This document shows, piece after piece, positions 10,062-19,645 of a stretch of 64,000 nucleotides of DNA (position 1 is the first letter of the stretch; every line of letters begins with the position of its first letter). The notes under the pieces are model-generated. The model made no database searches. It was not told the origin of the DNA and worked only from the letters and a program-made list of their open reading frames with translations. Source of the DNA: Lachnospiraceae bacterium (lineage in GTDB: Bacteria; Bacillota; Clostridia; Lachnospirales; Lachnospiraceae); NCBI GenBank assembly GCA_017518185.1, contig JAFWWB010000066.1, forward strand, positions 1-64,000. The letters run 5' to 3'. The position numbers and the translations under genes are program-made.

Positions 10062-11267
10062 ATGTCAAAGATCGAAATGAAGACACCCTTAGTGGAGATG
10101 GACGGGGACGAAATGACCCGCATTCTCTGGAGCATGATCAAGGATGAGCTGATCCTCCCCTACATCAACCTGAAGAGCGAATACTACGACCTGGGACTTA
10201 AGAACAGGAATGATACGGATGATAAGGTGACTGTGGATTCGGCCGAAGCTACAAAGAAATACGGCGTGGCAGTGAAGTGCGCAACCATCACCCCCAATGC
10301 TGCAAGAGTTAAGGAATATGACCTTAAAGAAATGTGGAAGAGCCCTAACGGCACCATCAGGGCCATACTGGACGGCACCGTGTTCCGGGCTCCCATCCTG
10401 GTAAAGGGTATCACTCCCTATGTCAGCAACTGGAAGAAGCCCATCACCATCGCCCGTCACGCTTACGGTGATGTATATAAGAACGTGGAGATAAAGGTGC
10501 CCGGCGCCGGAAAGGCCGAGCTGGTCTATACAGCAGAGGACGGCAGCGAGATCCGAGAGACCATTCATGAGTTCAAAGGCCCCGGCATACTCCAGGGCAT
10601 CCATAATACTGAAGCTTCGATACGTTCCTTTGCCCAGGCCTGCTTCAAGTACGCGGTAGACACAAAGCAGGATCTCTGGTTCTCCACCAAGGACACCATA
10701 TCCAAGAAGTATGACCATACCTTCAAGGATATCTTCCAGGAGATCTACGATGCTGAATATGCTGATAAGTTCAAGGAACTCGGCATAGAGTATTTCTATA
10801 CCCTGATCGACGATGCAGTAGCCAGGGTCATCCGTTCCGAAGGCGGGTTCATCTGGGCCTGCAAGAACTATGACGGCGACGTTATGAGCGATATGGTGGC
10901 AACGGCCTACGGCGATCTTTCCATGATGACCTCCGTGCTGGTATCACCCAAGGGTGTATACGAATACGAGGCAGCCCACGGCACCGTACAGCGCCACTAT
11001 TACAAGCATCTCGCCGGTGAGGAGACCAGCACCAATTCCATAGCTACCATCTTTGCCTGGACCGGAGCTCTCCGCAAGAGGGGGGAGCTGGATGACATAA
11101 AGGAATTATGCGAATTTGCGGACAGGCTGGAACGCGCCTGCATAAAGACCGTGGAGGACGGAAAGATGACGAAGTCCCTTTCCCTTATCTCCACCATAAA
11201 GGATCCCGTGATACTTAACAGCCTTGATTTTATTAAAGCCATTAGGGAGACATTTGATAATATCTGA
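10062..11267 (+). CDS. icd: NADP-dependent isocitrate dehydrogenase, eukaryotic-type homodimeric family
   Basis: Converts isocitrate to 2-oxoglutarate and CO2 with reduction of NADP; in a fermentative anaerobe this mainly supplies 2-oxoglutarate for glutamate synthesis. The 401-residue length and the sequence (MDGDEMTRI near residue 14, KSPNGTIR near 93, the [10 protein letters not shown] segment near 306 and the NSIATIFAW segment) match the IDH1/IDH2-like subfamily rather than the E. coli Icd subfamily. A Shine-Dalgarno site AAGGAG lies just upstream of the ATG. The 5' gap holds the 44-bp repeat and an A-rich stretch. The following coiled-coil gene begins two bases after the stop. No citrate synthase or aconitase gene is in this window. 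Confidence 0.96.
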   Translation: MSKIEMKTPLVEMDGDEMTRILWSMIKDELILPYINLKSEYYDLGLKNRNDTDDKVTVDSAEATKKYGVAVKCATITPNAARVKEYDLKEMWKSPNGTIRAILDGTVFRAPILVKGITPYVSNWKKPITIARHAYGDVYKNVEIKVPGAGKAELVYTAEDGSEIRETIHEFKGPGILQGIHNTEASIRSFAQACFKYAVDTKQDLWFSTKDTISKKYDHTFKDIFQEIYDAEYADKFKELGIEYFYTLIDDAVARVIRSEGGFIWACKNYDGDVMSDMVATAYGDLSMMTSVLVSPKGVYEYEAAHGTVQRHYYKHLAGEETSTNSIATIFAWTGALRKRGELDDIKELCEFADRLERACIKTVEDGKMTKSLSLISTIKDPVILNSLDFIKAIRETFDNI

Positions 11268-11269
11268 TC

Positions 11270-11962
11270 ATGTCAAGAACGGACGAAGTATTTAAACCTG
11301 CCTTAACCGGAAAGCGCCTGCCCATCATATCCCTTGACAACAAGTGGTATAAGCTGATGGCAGGCATAGAGCGTACTCCGGAGATGCTTGCCCTGGAAGA
11401 GGAGCTTAAGAACCTTTTAAAGCGCCAGGGTAAGATCAATACGGACACCAAGGAACTCCGGGCAAAGAAGGCAAAGCTCATGGAAGAGATCGTGGGTGTT
11501 ATGGATGAGGAGGGCGGAAAACAGAAGCAGGAAAGCTATTCTGCCCAGATCAATGCCATTAATACCCAGATAGAGGAGTATCAGGACGAACTGCTGGATC
11601 TGCCCAGGGAGATCGACCGGGTGAACAGTGAGCTTATGCTCCGTACCATGGAGATCTGCTATGAGATCATCCAGGAGAATACGGATAAGATCAATGAGAT
11701 CGCAACCTGGATCGCCAACATCCGTATAGAGCTGAAAAAGAACGTGGTACGCAAGCAGGAGGCTGAGCTGAAGAACCAGCAGATGTACTCCTATATGCAT
11801 GATATCTTCGGGGCCGAGGTCATTAATATCTTTGACATGAAGTACAATCCCGGAGAGGCCATGCTTAAGGCCCCCGCTCCGAAACCTGCGGAGGAAAAGC
11901 CGGCGGAATCCGGAAGTACGGCCGCAGAGAAACCAAAGGAAGAAACAGCGAAGGAAGACTGA
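11270..11962 (+). CDS. Conserved coiled-coil protein of unknown function
   Basis: A 230-residue, highly charged, soluble protein that I do not recognise as a named family. Residues about 35-165 are predicted long alpha-helix with heptad-like spacing of Leu, Ile and Met, followed by a region with MHDIFGAEVINIFDMKYNPG, and a tail rich in Ala, Pro, Glu and Lys (residues 200-230). There is no signal peptide or membrane segment. It starts two bases after the icd stop and has no clear Shine-Dalgarno site, so it is probably translated by coupling. The alanine racemase gene follows after six bases. Nothing in the sequence tells its role. Confidence 0.82.
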   Translation: MSRTDEVFKPALTGKRLPIISLDNKWYKLMAGIERTPEMLALEEELKNLLKRQGKINTDTKELRAKKAKLMEEIVGVMDEEGGKQKQESYSAQINAINTQIEEYQDELLDLPREIDRVNSELMLRTMEICYEIIQENTDKINEIATWIANIRIELKKNVVRKQEAELKNQQMYSYMHDIFGAEVINIFDMKYNPGEAMLKAPAPKPAEEKPAESGSTAAEKPKEETAKED

Positions 11963-11968
11963 GGAAAG

Positions 11969-13102
11969 ATGCTGCACCAGGAACGTGTCTATGCCAGTGT
12001 TAATCTGGATCATATAAGCTATAATATCAGAAAAGTCAGGGAACATATCCCCCGGAGCTGCAAGATAATGGCTGTCATAAAGGCTGACGGCTACGGCCAC
12101 GGCGCAGTGCGTATAGCACAGGAGCTGAGCAGCAACGACAGCGTATGGGGTTATGCAGTTGCCACCATAGATGAGGCTCTTGAGATCACCGAACAGGGCA
12201 TAGGCAAGCCCGTGCTCATACTTGGATATACTTTTCCATCAACTATACCTCTTGCGGTGGAATACGGCATCAGGATGACTCTTTTTGATATTGAGAGCGC
12301 AAGGCTCATATCTGCAGCTGCAGAGCGCCTTAAAAAGAGAGCTCCGGTCCATATCAAGCTGGATACGGGAATGGGACGCATAGGCATAAGGCCCGATAAG
12401 GCGGGAGTGGAGCTGGTCAAAGAGATAGCGGAGCTTCCGGGCATTTTCATCGAAGGGATCTTCACCCATTTTGCCCGTTCTGACGAAGAGGACAAGGGCT
12501 TTACCGAGGAACAGCTTGCCCGTTTTAACGGCTTTGACAGACTGCTTTCTTCAGAAGGGATACACATCCCGCTGAAGCATTGCGCAAACAGCGCTGCCAT
12601 AGTGGATATGCCGAAGACCCATATGAACCTGGTGCGTTCGGGCATTATAACCTACGGCCTTGCGCCTTCGGATGAAGTGGATATAACAAGGCTTAAGCTT
12701 AAAGCTGCCATGGAGATAAGAAGCTCTGTAATATATGTAAAGGAGGTTCCCGCCGGCAGCACCATAAGCTACGGATCCACCTTTGTCACCTCCAGACCAT
12801 CCCGCATAGCCACTCTTTCCGTAGGTTATGCAGACGGCTATCCGAGATGCCTTTCCGGAAGGGGAGAGGTGCTCATCCATGGGAGACGTTTTCCGGTGAT
12901 AGGACGCGTATGCATGGACCAGATGATGGTGGATGTTACCGAGGATCCCACGGTAGTACAGGGTGATACCGCTACCCTTGTAGGCAGCGACGGGGATGAG
13001 CATATAAGTATGGAGGAATTCGCTGAAAAGTCGGGACGCATAAACTATGAAGCCGTCTGCGACATAGGAAAGCGCGTTCCCAGGGTGTATATAAGAAACT
13101 GA
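11969..13102 (+). CDS. alr: Alanine racemase
   Basis: PLP enzyme that interconverts L- and D-alanine, supplying D-Ala for peptidoglycan. The 377-residue protein has the N-terminal barrel with the PLP lysine in AVIKADGYGHG (residue about 34) and the C-terminal beta domain with the catalytic tyrosine in ISYGSTF (about residue 265) and the RVCMDQMMVD segment. The length is typical of the family. The start follows the preceding stop by six bases, with GAGGA just ahead of it. Its neighbours, the CBS protein and a secreted protein, give no further clue; D-Ala made here would be the residue removed by the dacA product encoded at 57124-58104. Confidence 0.97.
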   Translation: MLHQERVYASVNLDHISYNIRKVREHIPRSCKIMAVIKADGYGHGAVRIAQELSSNDSVWGYAVATIDEALEITEQGIGKPVLILGYTFPSTIPLAVEYGIRMTLFDIESARLISAAAERLKKRAPVHIKLDTGMGRIGIRPDKAGVELVKEIAELPGIFIEGIFTHFARSDEEDKGFTEEQLARFNGFDRLLSSEGIHIPLKHCANSAAIVDMPKTHMNLVRSGIITYGLAPSDEVDITRLKLKAAMEIRSSVIYVKEVPAGSTISYGSTFVTSRPSRIATLSVGYADGYPRCLSGRGEVLIHGRRFPVIGRVCMDQMMVDVTEDPTVVQGDTATLVGSDGDEHISMEEFAEKSGRINYEAVCDIGKRVPRVYIRN

Positions 13103-13119
13103 AGCAAGGAGAACACTAC

Positions 13120-13980
13120 ATGGACGACGAAGGCAAACACGGCCTGCTCAGCAGGCTCTTCAGGAAAAGGAGCCGCGGCGAAGAAGCTGCTGAGCAGGAG
13201 ATAACAGCCATATTGAACGAGGGGCAGGAGAACGGCACCATCGAACCTGAAGAGGCCGAGATGATAGCCAATATTTTTGAACTTTCCGATAAGGAAGCAG
13301 GGGACATCATGACCCACCGCAGCGAGATCGTGGCATTTGACGACAGGACGAAGCTTAAGGATGCCCTGAAGGAGATAATAAACAATAATTTTTCACGTTA
13401 TCCGGTCTACCATGAAGATCTGGATCATATAACGGGCATACTGCATCTTAAGGATGCTGTACGTATAAAGGAAGAAGCGCCTAAGCAGAATCCCAGCCTG
13501 GAGGAGATCGCCTCCTCCCTCAGGGAGGCTGTGTTCGTTCCCGAGACAAGGACTGTAAACGAGCTTTTCAAACAGATGCAGTCCGGGAACACCCAGATGG
13601 TGATAATCGTAGACGAATACGGCCAGACTTCAGGTCTGCTGGCCATGGAGGATATACTCGAAGAAATAGTCGGTAATATCCGTGACGAATATGACGAAGA
13701 AGATGACGGCATCGTTGAGGATGACGGCGGCGAGGGCTATCTTATCGAAGGCCTTTCAAAGCTTGAGGATCTCAGCGACCGTCTCGGAATAGATTTCGGT
13801 GAGACCGAATTTGAGACTATAAACGGCTATCTTATCAATCTGATGGAAAAGATACCGGAAGAAGGGGAACATTTCGAGACAGACATAGGCGGCTATCATT
13901 TCAGGGTCGAGGATGTGGATGACAATGTTATCGCGTCCATATCGGTTACAAGGAATGCAGCACAAGGAGACGTTGAATGA
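13120..13980 (+). CDS. CorC/HlyC-type CBS-domain protein without membrane domain
   Basis: A 286-residue soluble protein related to CorC and to the cytoplasmic half of TlyC/HlyC transporters, families linked to magnesium and cobalt efflux. After an acidic leader with the VxMxxxxxIFEL-like entry helix (residues 45-65), two CBS domains span about 65-195 (IMTHRSEIVAFD, YPVYHEDLDHITGILHLKD, MVIIVDEYGQTSGLLAMEDILEEIVG). The C-terminal CorC_HlyC domain covers about 210-280. No DUF21 membrane domain is present, as in E. coli CorC. AAGGAG precedes the ATG. The stop overlaps the next start by four bases (ATGA), tying it to a large secreted protein. Transport role is family knowledge, not shown here. 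Confidence 0.88.
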   Translation: MDDEGKHGLLSRLFRKRSRGEEAAEQEITAILNEGQENGTIEPEEAEMIANIFELSDKEAGDIMTHRSEIVAFDDRTKLKDALKEIINNNFSRYPVYHEDLDHITGILHLKDAVRIKEEAPKQNPSLEEIASSLREAVFVPETRTVNELFKQMQSGNTQMVIIVDEYGQTSGLLAMEDILEEIVGNIRDEYDEEDDGIVEDDGGEGYLIEGLSKLEDLSDRLGIDFGETEFETINGYLINLMEKIPEEGEHFETDIGGYHFRVEDVDDNVIASISVTRNAAQGDVE

Positions 13981-16900
13981 AGTTTTTCGGTAAAAAGAGA
14001 TCAAAAGCCCTGGTGCTTTTCCTGAGCGCCGTGCTCCTGTTTACGGACGGGGGCGGAGCTTTCACGCAGAGAGTTTATGCGGACGAGCCGGGTAAAGAGG
14101 ATACAGGCTGCAGCGTAGAGGCTGAAAACGATATTCAGGATGACGATGAGGATGAAACTGAAGGCTTAAGCATCCCGGACGAGACTGAGGACACGGAAGA
14201 AGAGGTTTCGGAAGAAGCAGAAGAGGCCATCGAAGAGGTTCCGCCTTATCAGTACGATGATAACGCGCTCCCTTATGAGTGGGAGGAGGATCCTTATGTT
14301 GAGGATCTTACAGAAGAAGATGCGGATCCTGACGAAGAAGCTGCGCAGGAAGAAGAGTTCATCGATACCGGCAGGATCTTTGAGATAAGCGGAAACGAGA
14401 TCCCTTACGGGCAGGACGGCAGCAATGCCGAAGGACAGCTGGACGCTGTCTTCAGGCCTGTGGTCATAATGGACGGAAAGAAGCTTGAAGCCGGCAGTGA
14501 TTATACCGTGGAATACCGCTTCTTTACCACCGCAAGGGAAGCCGGCGAGGTTAAGACAGGCAGTTTTCACGAAACAACAGGTATAGAGCTTTCCGAAGCT
14601 GCATCCGGGAGCCATATCTATGTCGTAGCAATGGCTACGGTATATGATTATGAAAAACGTTTTCTCGCCAGATGCGAGGCCGATATTGTAAAACGCGCTC
14701 TGAAGCTTTCGCTGGTGATACCTGAGGATGCTGCCATAGACGGCAGGGATATACCCGAAGACGGACTCTATGTGATACCCGAGGGTGAGCTGAGTGATGA
14801 TATGTTCGTGCTTGATGCCGGAGAGGGCTTTGCCGGCGAACTTCCGGATCCCCTGAGCTTTATCAGCGGGGATATCACCCTGGACATGAGTGAGGTAGAT
14901 GTATCTGAAGACAGCCACAGTACCAATATCCCCGTTATGGTCGATATACCCGAGGAGACCGGGGATTATTCCGTGGACGGCAATGTCTTCGGAAATGTCT
15001 ACAGTTCAAAGGCCAGGTATTACGTTACTTTCAGGGCCAATGTCAATGAGCATCAGTTTAACCAAAGCTTTGAGATACCATCCTATGAGTTCATAGGACC
15101 CCTGACCGATATAGAGGATGCCCTGGAGGTTTTTGAAGGCCCGGCTTCACTTGATCAGTGGATACTTGAGAATGACGACAGTGAGGGCAAAACAGCCGTT
15201 CTTGGCTGGAGTGTTTATACCGACGGCAAGAACCAGGATCTCACTTATGCCAATTCCGGTCCGGACGGCGGCTGGCCTTCCCCTGTGCTTCTCAATCCCG
15301 ACGGGGTTACATACGAGACAGTAAAACCCGGTGAAGAACCTGTGACAAATGATTTCGTTATTTCCGGAGGACATGATTATCTTTTTGTTGCACAGATCAG
15401 CAAAGCTGCCGCTAAGAATATTTTTGTGACCACAATACCCGCAGTGACCTATGATACCCGGGAGCATCAGGCCATAGGCGAAAAGGGAGTGGATCTGAAA
15501 AAAGAATCGGCTGATCTCCGCATAGCCGTGTATTCTTCCTATGAGGGAGATGCAGGCAAGGCTGATGTACGTCTTGTTCTGAACAGGGATTACAGCCTCA
15601 GCTACTACAATAACCGGGATGCTTCAATGAAGCTGGATGAAGAGGGACGTTTCGTTCCCAGGTATACCGGTTCATATTATGCGGAGCGTCCTTATGTAGA
15701 AGTAACAGGCACGGGAAAATACACCGGTTTCTCTGCGAGGGCATATTTTGACATACTGCCCGCGGATCTGGGCGAAAATGAGTATATGTATGAGACGGTA
15801 CACGATCCCAGGGCATTAACAGATAACTACAATGAAGACCAGGAGCAGGATCTTCCTTACACCTATGTAGGAAGCTACAGGGCCGAGCTTTCGGGAATGA
15901 AGGGCAGTACGCTCCTACTGACAGGCGGCAGGATCACCAATAGGGTCAATCCCAAGGTTGTGAAACGTTTTTACGAGAGCGGCTGCTATCTTAAGAACGG
16001 AAAACCTGTTTACCGTAACAGAAACAATTATAACACCGCGGTCCTGAGCTCTGCGGATTATGAGACCGAGATCTACAGATGGGATACGGAGAACGAATGC
16101 TGGGAGCCCCAGTATGTGAACGATCCGAATTACATGAGCTCTGCCGGAAGATATCTATATCTTATCCGGGGCAAGGGCAATTACTGCGGCAGCGTTTACG
16201 GAAGGTACAGCTTCAATGCTTTTAACGACGGCAAGGACAAGATGAAGAGCCCGGCCGTGCCGGCTCTCGACCCTTCGGATCCTTTCCAGTTTGCCGTGGA
16301 AGAAAGCTACGAACATGATATGGCCTTCGGAAGTATGAAGGTGGCGCATACAAAGCTTCCCTATACCGAGGGCGTACTGAGGGGAGGAGACGATTTCGGT
16401 ATCACTGTCTACGGGATGAACGGATCCCTTCTCACCGAGGGTGTGGATTATACACTCAGATTTGATGGCAAATACGGCCACGTAAACGGCACCAACTCCG
16501 GAGAGAAGGTCAGCGCAGCCAACAGTTATTCCGTCTCCGCCATAGGAAAGGGCGAGTATTACGGTGTACTCACCAAAGCCTATGGCACCGTTAAGATCAA
16601 AGGCATAAACCTTAAGAGTAAATTCTTTGAGATACCGCCCGGCTACAGAACCTGGCAGGTAACGGGGGCCGGACGTGCATCAGGTATTACACGTGACGAC
16701 AAAAACAGTCCTTATTATGTGGACAGCCGAAGTTACACGGAATTAAACATCATAAAATACTTCATAGGAGGTATCTGGGAAGGGGATCTTTCTTCCTACA
16801 CCGGAGAGGCCATAAATCCTGTCTCAATGGTGAAGATGCACTGCGGCGCCAATGCGGCACCCGAAAAATTCACCATGAAACGTGCCCTGGCAGAAGGGTA

Positions 16901-17897
16901 TATAGGATTCAGGGTCTCCCAGTACGGTGATTATAATATCGGAGGTTCTTATCCGGACAGCATCACACTGTGGTCACGCCTCGGAGGCGGAAAGGCGGTG
17001 GATGTGATGACCTGGTATGCAGATCCCTGCTCGGAAGATGATGACCATCTGATCTATAATGATATGAAGACCGGTTATGTGACAGTTTATAACGGTTATT
17101 ACAATACAAAAGAAAGCTTTACCATACAGTTCTCCGATAACATGAAAACAGGCGGTACCGCAACCGTATCGGTTAAGGCAAAGGGCGAAGTCTTTTCCGG
17201 GAAAGCCGAAGCAGGCACTTATAAAGTAAGGACACTGAAGGTTAAGAGCATAAATAACGGCAAGTCCGGTAATGACAGGCACGGTGATATCGTGGCCGTG
17301 ATCACCGACCGTTCTGCCGGCTCCGGTAACTTAAGCCGGCCCAGGGTGACCTTCTGCCAGGCTTACCGGGTCAGGCTTACCCAGTCCAAGAACCTGACCA
17401 CTACCTCTGAGATACATTATGCCGTGCTTTCAAAAGACCAGTATACAAAGTACACGGCACCACTTTCAAAAAAGAACATCGCTGCGGATATAATGGTTCG
17501 GAGAAATCCGGCAGGCAGCGATCTGGATTTCGGGGAAGGTTTGGAAGCGGGAGTCTTCGCTCTTTACGCTGACCGTATCCAGGCAAAAAACATCAGCGCC
17601 GTTACCATAGACGGAGTAAGGTATCCTGTCAGGAAAAGAAAGATAAGGGGCACGGAGTTTCCCTTTGAAGGAGGACAGGTCCGGCCTGTGATAAGCTCCG
17701 TGGAAATGAAGGACGGTACGGTGCTGAAGCTGGGAGAGGATTATGACCTGAGTTACGGAGAGAACCTGACCGCAGGCACGGGCGGAGGGAAGATAAGCTT
17801 CCGTATGCATTATAACCGTGAAAAGGACAGTTACCGGTACGGAGGAAAGACTACCATAGGCTTTGATATCGGCGTATCGCCTAAGGTAAAGCTCTAA
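13977..17897 (+). CDS. Large secreted protein of unknown function with acidic N-terminus and MBG/Ig-like modules
   Basis: A 1306-residue protein with a clear signal peptide (basic start, hydrophobic core about residues 12-24, likely cleavage after VYADE-proximal residues near 37). Residues about 38-130 are extremely rich in Asp and Glu. The remainder is beta-rich and contains several loosely related modules in which a phrase of the type xDYxLxYxxN is followed by a GxGxYxG motif (for example near residues 535-585, 815-870 and 1250-1280), resembling the MBG/Ig-like domains of Clostridial surface proteins. There is no LPXTG-like signal, membrane tail or enzyme motif that I recognise. It is coupled to the CBS protein by ATGA, and a promoter for the next operon follows its stop. 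Confidence 0.85.
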   Translation: MKFFGKKRSKALVLFLSAVLLFTDGGGAFTQRVYADEPGKEDTGCSVEAENDIQDDDEDETEGLSIPDETEDTEEEVSEEAEEAIEEVPPYQYDDNALPYEWEEDPYVEDLTEEDADPDEEAAQEEEFIDTGRIFEISGNEIPYGQDGSNAEGQLDAVFRPVVIMDGKKLEAGSDYTVEYRFFTTAREAGEVKTGSFHETTGIELSEAASGSHIYVVAMATVYDYEKRFLARCEADIVKRALKLSLVIPEDAAIDGRDIPEDGLYVIPEGELSDDMFVLDAGEGFAGELPDPLSFISGDITLDMSEVDVSEDSHSTNIPVMVDIPEETGDYSVDGNVFGNVYSSKARYYVTFRANVNEHQFNQSFEIPSYEFIGPLTDIEDALEVFEGPASLDQWILENDDSEGKTAVLGWSVYTDGKNQDLTYANSGPDGGWPSPVLLNPDGVTYETVKPGEEPVTNDFVISGGHDYLFVAQISKAAAKNIFVTTIPAVTYDTREHQAIGEKGVDLKKESADLRIAVYSSYEGDAGKADVRLVLNRDYSLSYYNNRDASMKLDEEGRFVPRYTGSYYAERPYVEVTGTGKYTGFSARAYFDILPADLGENEYMYETVHDPRALTDNYNEDQEQDLPYTYVGSYRAELSGMKGSTLLLTGGRITNRVNPKVVKRFYESGCYLKNGKPVYRNRNNYNTAVLSSADYETEIYRWDTENECWEPQYVNDPNYMSSAGRYLYLIRGKGNYCGSVYGRYSFNAFNDGKDKMKSPAVPALDPSDPFQFAVEESYEHDMAFGSMKVAHTKLPYTEGVLRGGDDFGITVYGMNGSLLTEGVDYTLRFDGKYGHVNGTNSGEKVSAANSYSVSAIGKGEYYGVLTKAYGTVKIKGINLKSKFFEIPPGYRTWQVTGAGRASGITRDDKNSPYYVDSRSYTELNIIKYFIGGIWEGDLSSYTGEAINPVSMVKMHCGANAAPEKFTMKRALAEGYIGFRVSQYGDYNIGGSYPDSITLWSRLGGGKAVDVMTWYADPCSEDDDHLIYNDMKTGYVTVYNGYYNTKESFTIQFSDNMKTGGTATVSVKAKGEVFSGKAEAGTYKVRTLKVKSINNGKSGNDRHGDIVAVITDRSAGSGNLSRPRVTFCQAYRVRLTQSKNLTTTSEIHYAVLSKDQYTKYTAPLSKKNIAADIMVRRNPAGSDLDFGEGLEAGVFALYADRIQAKNISAVTIDGVRYPVRKRKIRGTEFPFEGGQVRPVISSVEMKDGTVLKLGEDYDLSYGENLTAGTGGGKISFRMHYNREKDSYRYGGKTTIGFDIGVSPKVKL

Positions 17898-17907
17898 TTT
17901 ACATAAC

Positions 17908-17936
17908 TTGAAATATGCTACAACATATGGTATAAT
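17908..17936 (+). promoter_or_regulatory. Sigma-A promoter for the yebC operon
   Basis: TTGAAA at 17908-17913 and TATAAT at 17931-17936 are separated by exactly 17 bases. The bases before the -10 box read TGG, giving an extended -10 (TGnTATAAT). It lies in the 71-base gap between the secreted-protein gene and yebC, about 26 bases before the GGGG-containing ribosome site. Confidence 0.88.
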
Positions 17937-17968
17937 CCAAAAGTTAAAACACAGAAAGGGGATAATTT

Positions 17969-18697
17969 ATGTCAGGCCATTCAAAATTCGCTAATATCAA
18001 GCACAAGAAGGAGAAGAATGACGCCGCTAAGGGTAAGATCTTTACCATCATCGGACGAGAGATAGCAGTGGCAGTCAAGGAAGGCGGCCCGGATCCGGCC
18101 AATAACTATAAGCTTGCCACTATCATTGCCAAGGCAAAGGCTAACAATATGCCCAACGATACCATAGACCGCGGTATCAAAAAGGCCGCAGGTGACGGCA
18201 ATGCAGTGAATTATGAGCATGTTACCTATGAAGGTTACGGCCCCGGCGGAACCGCTATCATAGTGGAAGCCCTTACCGATAACAAGAACCGTACAGCAGC
18301 AAATGTCCGTGCAGCTTTCTCCAAGGGCAACGGCAGCATAGGCACACAGGGCTGTGTGTCATTTATGTTCGATACAAAGGGACAGATAATCGTTGATAAG
18401 GAAGAGTGCGATCTGGATGCGGACAGCCTTATGGAAAAGGCACTGGATGCGGGCGCAGAGGATTTTAACGAGGAGGAGGACTCCTTCGAGATACTTACAG
18501 GTCCCGATGACCTTGAGACTGTCAGAAAGGCTCTTGAAGACGAAGGCATCAGCATGGCAAGCGCCGAGGTGACACGTCTGCCCCAGAACTATGTGGAGCT
18601 TACTGACGAGGATGCCATAAAGTGCCTCACCAGGATACTGGATCTGCTGGATGAGGATGATGACGTGCAGAACGTCTACACCAATTGGGATGAGTGA
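17969..18697 (+). CDS. yebC: YebC/PmpR-family regulator or translation factor
   Basis: A 242-residue cytoplasmic protein of the YebC/TACO1 family, first described as DNA-binding regulators and more recently as factors that relieve ribosome stalling on proline-rich stretches. The family signature is clear: MSGHSKFANIKHKK at the N-terminus, GREIAVAVKEGGPDP at about 30 and NMPNDTIDRGIKKAAG at about 60, followed by domains 2 and 3. Its start follows a strong promoter and the GAAAGGGG ribosome site. The glycosyltransferase start lies inside its last codons. A proline-rich protein is encoded two genes downstream, which may be coincidence. Confidence 0.96.
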   Translation: MSGHSKFANIKHKKEKNDAAKGKIFTIIGREIAVAVKEGGPDPANNYKLATIIAKAKANNMPNDTIDRGIKKAAGDGNAVNYEHVTYEGYGPGGTAIIVEALTDNKNRTAANVRAAFSKGNGSIGTQGCVSFMFDTKGQIIVDKEECDLDADSLMEKALDAGAEDFNEEEDSFEILTGPDDLETVRKALEDEGISMASAEVTRLPQNYVELTDEDAIKCLTRILDLLDEDDDVQNVYTNWDE

Positions 18698-19643
18698 TGT
18701 ACTATCAGTAGTCGTACCCTGTTATAATGAAGAGGAGATGCTTCCGATAAGCATCCCCCGTCTTAAAGATATGCTCGGCTCCCTGATGGACAAGGGGAAG
18801 ATAAGCCCTGAAAGCTTTCTTCTCTTTGTAGATGACGGGAGCAGGGATAAGACCTGGGAGATATTATGTGCAGCGCACGAGGCCGATGAGTCCGTGCGTG
18901 CAGTAAAGCTCTCAGCAAACTGCGGACACCAGTCAGCATTGCTGGCAGGGCTTTCGGTTGCTCGTGAAAGCTCTGATATATCCGTATCCATAGACTGTGA
19001 TCTCCAGGATGATGTTAACGCCATAGAGACCATGGTGGACAGGTATCATGAAGGATGCGAGATAGTTTTTGGCATAAGGGGCAGCCGCAAAAAGGATTCC
19101 TTCTTCAAGAGGAGTACTGCCCAGGGCTTTTACAGGCTCCTGGCATCCATGGGCGTAAAGACCGTGTATAATCATGCGGATTTCAGGCTTATGTCAAAAA
19201 AGGCCATGGATGAGCTCTCTGAGTATAAGGAGACCAATCTGTATCTCCGCGGACTCATACCGCTCCTCGGTCTTAAGACCGGCGAAGTGGTATACGAAAG
19301 AGGAGAGCGAGAGGCCGGCGAGTCCAAGTACCCGCTGAAAAAGATGATAGCATTGGCTCTCAACGGTATCACTTCCTTCAGCATAAAGCCGATACGTCTT
19401 GTCATGCATCTGGGCTTCTGGGTGCTGCTTGTGTGTCTTGCGGCTGCCATATACGCTTTTGTTTCATATATTGGCGGAAATGTGGAAAAGGGCTGGACCT
19501 CGCTCATTCTTTCCATATGGTTTCTCGGAGGCATACAGCTTTTGTCCCTCGGTATCATAGGTGAATATGTTGGTAAGATTTATTCAGAGAGTAAACACAG
19601 GCCTCTCTATCATATAGAGACTGTACTTGAAAAAGGGGAATAA
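18690..19643 (+). CDS. GtrB/DPM1-like membrane glycosyltransferase, family 2
   Basis: Transfers a sugar from a nucleotide donor, probably to undecaprenyl phosphate, at the inner face of the membrane. The 317-residue protein has the GT-A domain with VVVPCYNEEE at residues 7-16, DDGS at about 50 and CDLQDD at about 103, then two membrane helices at about 235-258 and 270-292 and a short basic tail, as in GtrB and ArnC-like enzymes. The ATG at 18690 is chosen over a GTG-type upstream start because the family motif follows it at once; it overlaps the yebC stop by eight bases, so translation is likely coupled. Donor sugar and product cannot be read from the sequence. Confidence 0.92.
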   Translation: MSDVLSVVVPCYNEEEMLPISIPRLKDMLGSLMDKGKISPESFLLFVDDGSRDKTWEILCAAHEADESVRAVKLSANCGHQSALLAGLSVARESSDISVSIDCDLQDDVNAIETMVDRYHEGCEIVFGIRGSRKKDSFFKRSTAQGFYRLLASMGVKTVYNHADFRLMSKKAMDELSEYKETNLYLRGLIPLLGLKTGEVVYERGEREAGESKYPLKKMIALALNGITSFSIKPIRLVMHLGFWVLLVCLAAAIYAFVSYIGGNVEKGWTSLILSIWFLGGIQLLSLGIIGEYVGKIYSESKHRPLYHIETVLEKGE

Positions 19644-19645
19644 AG

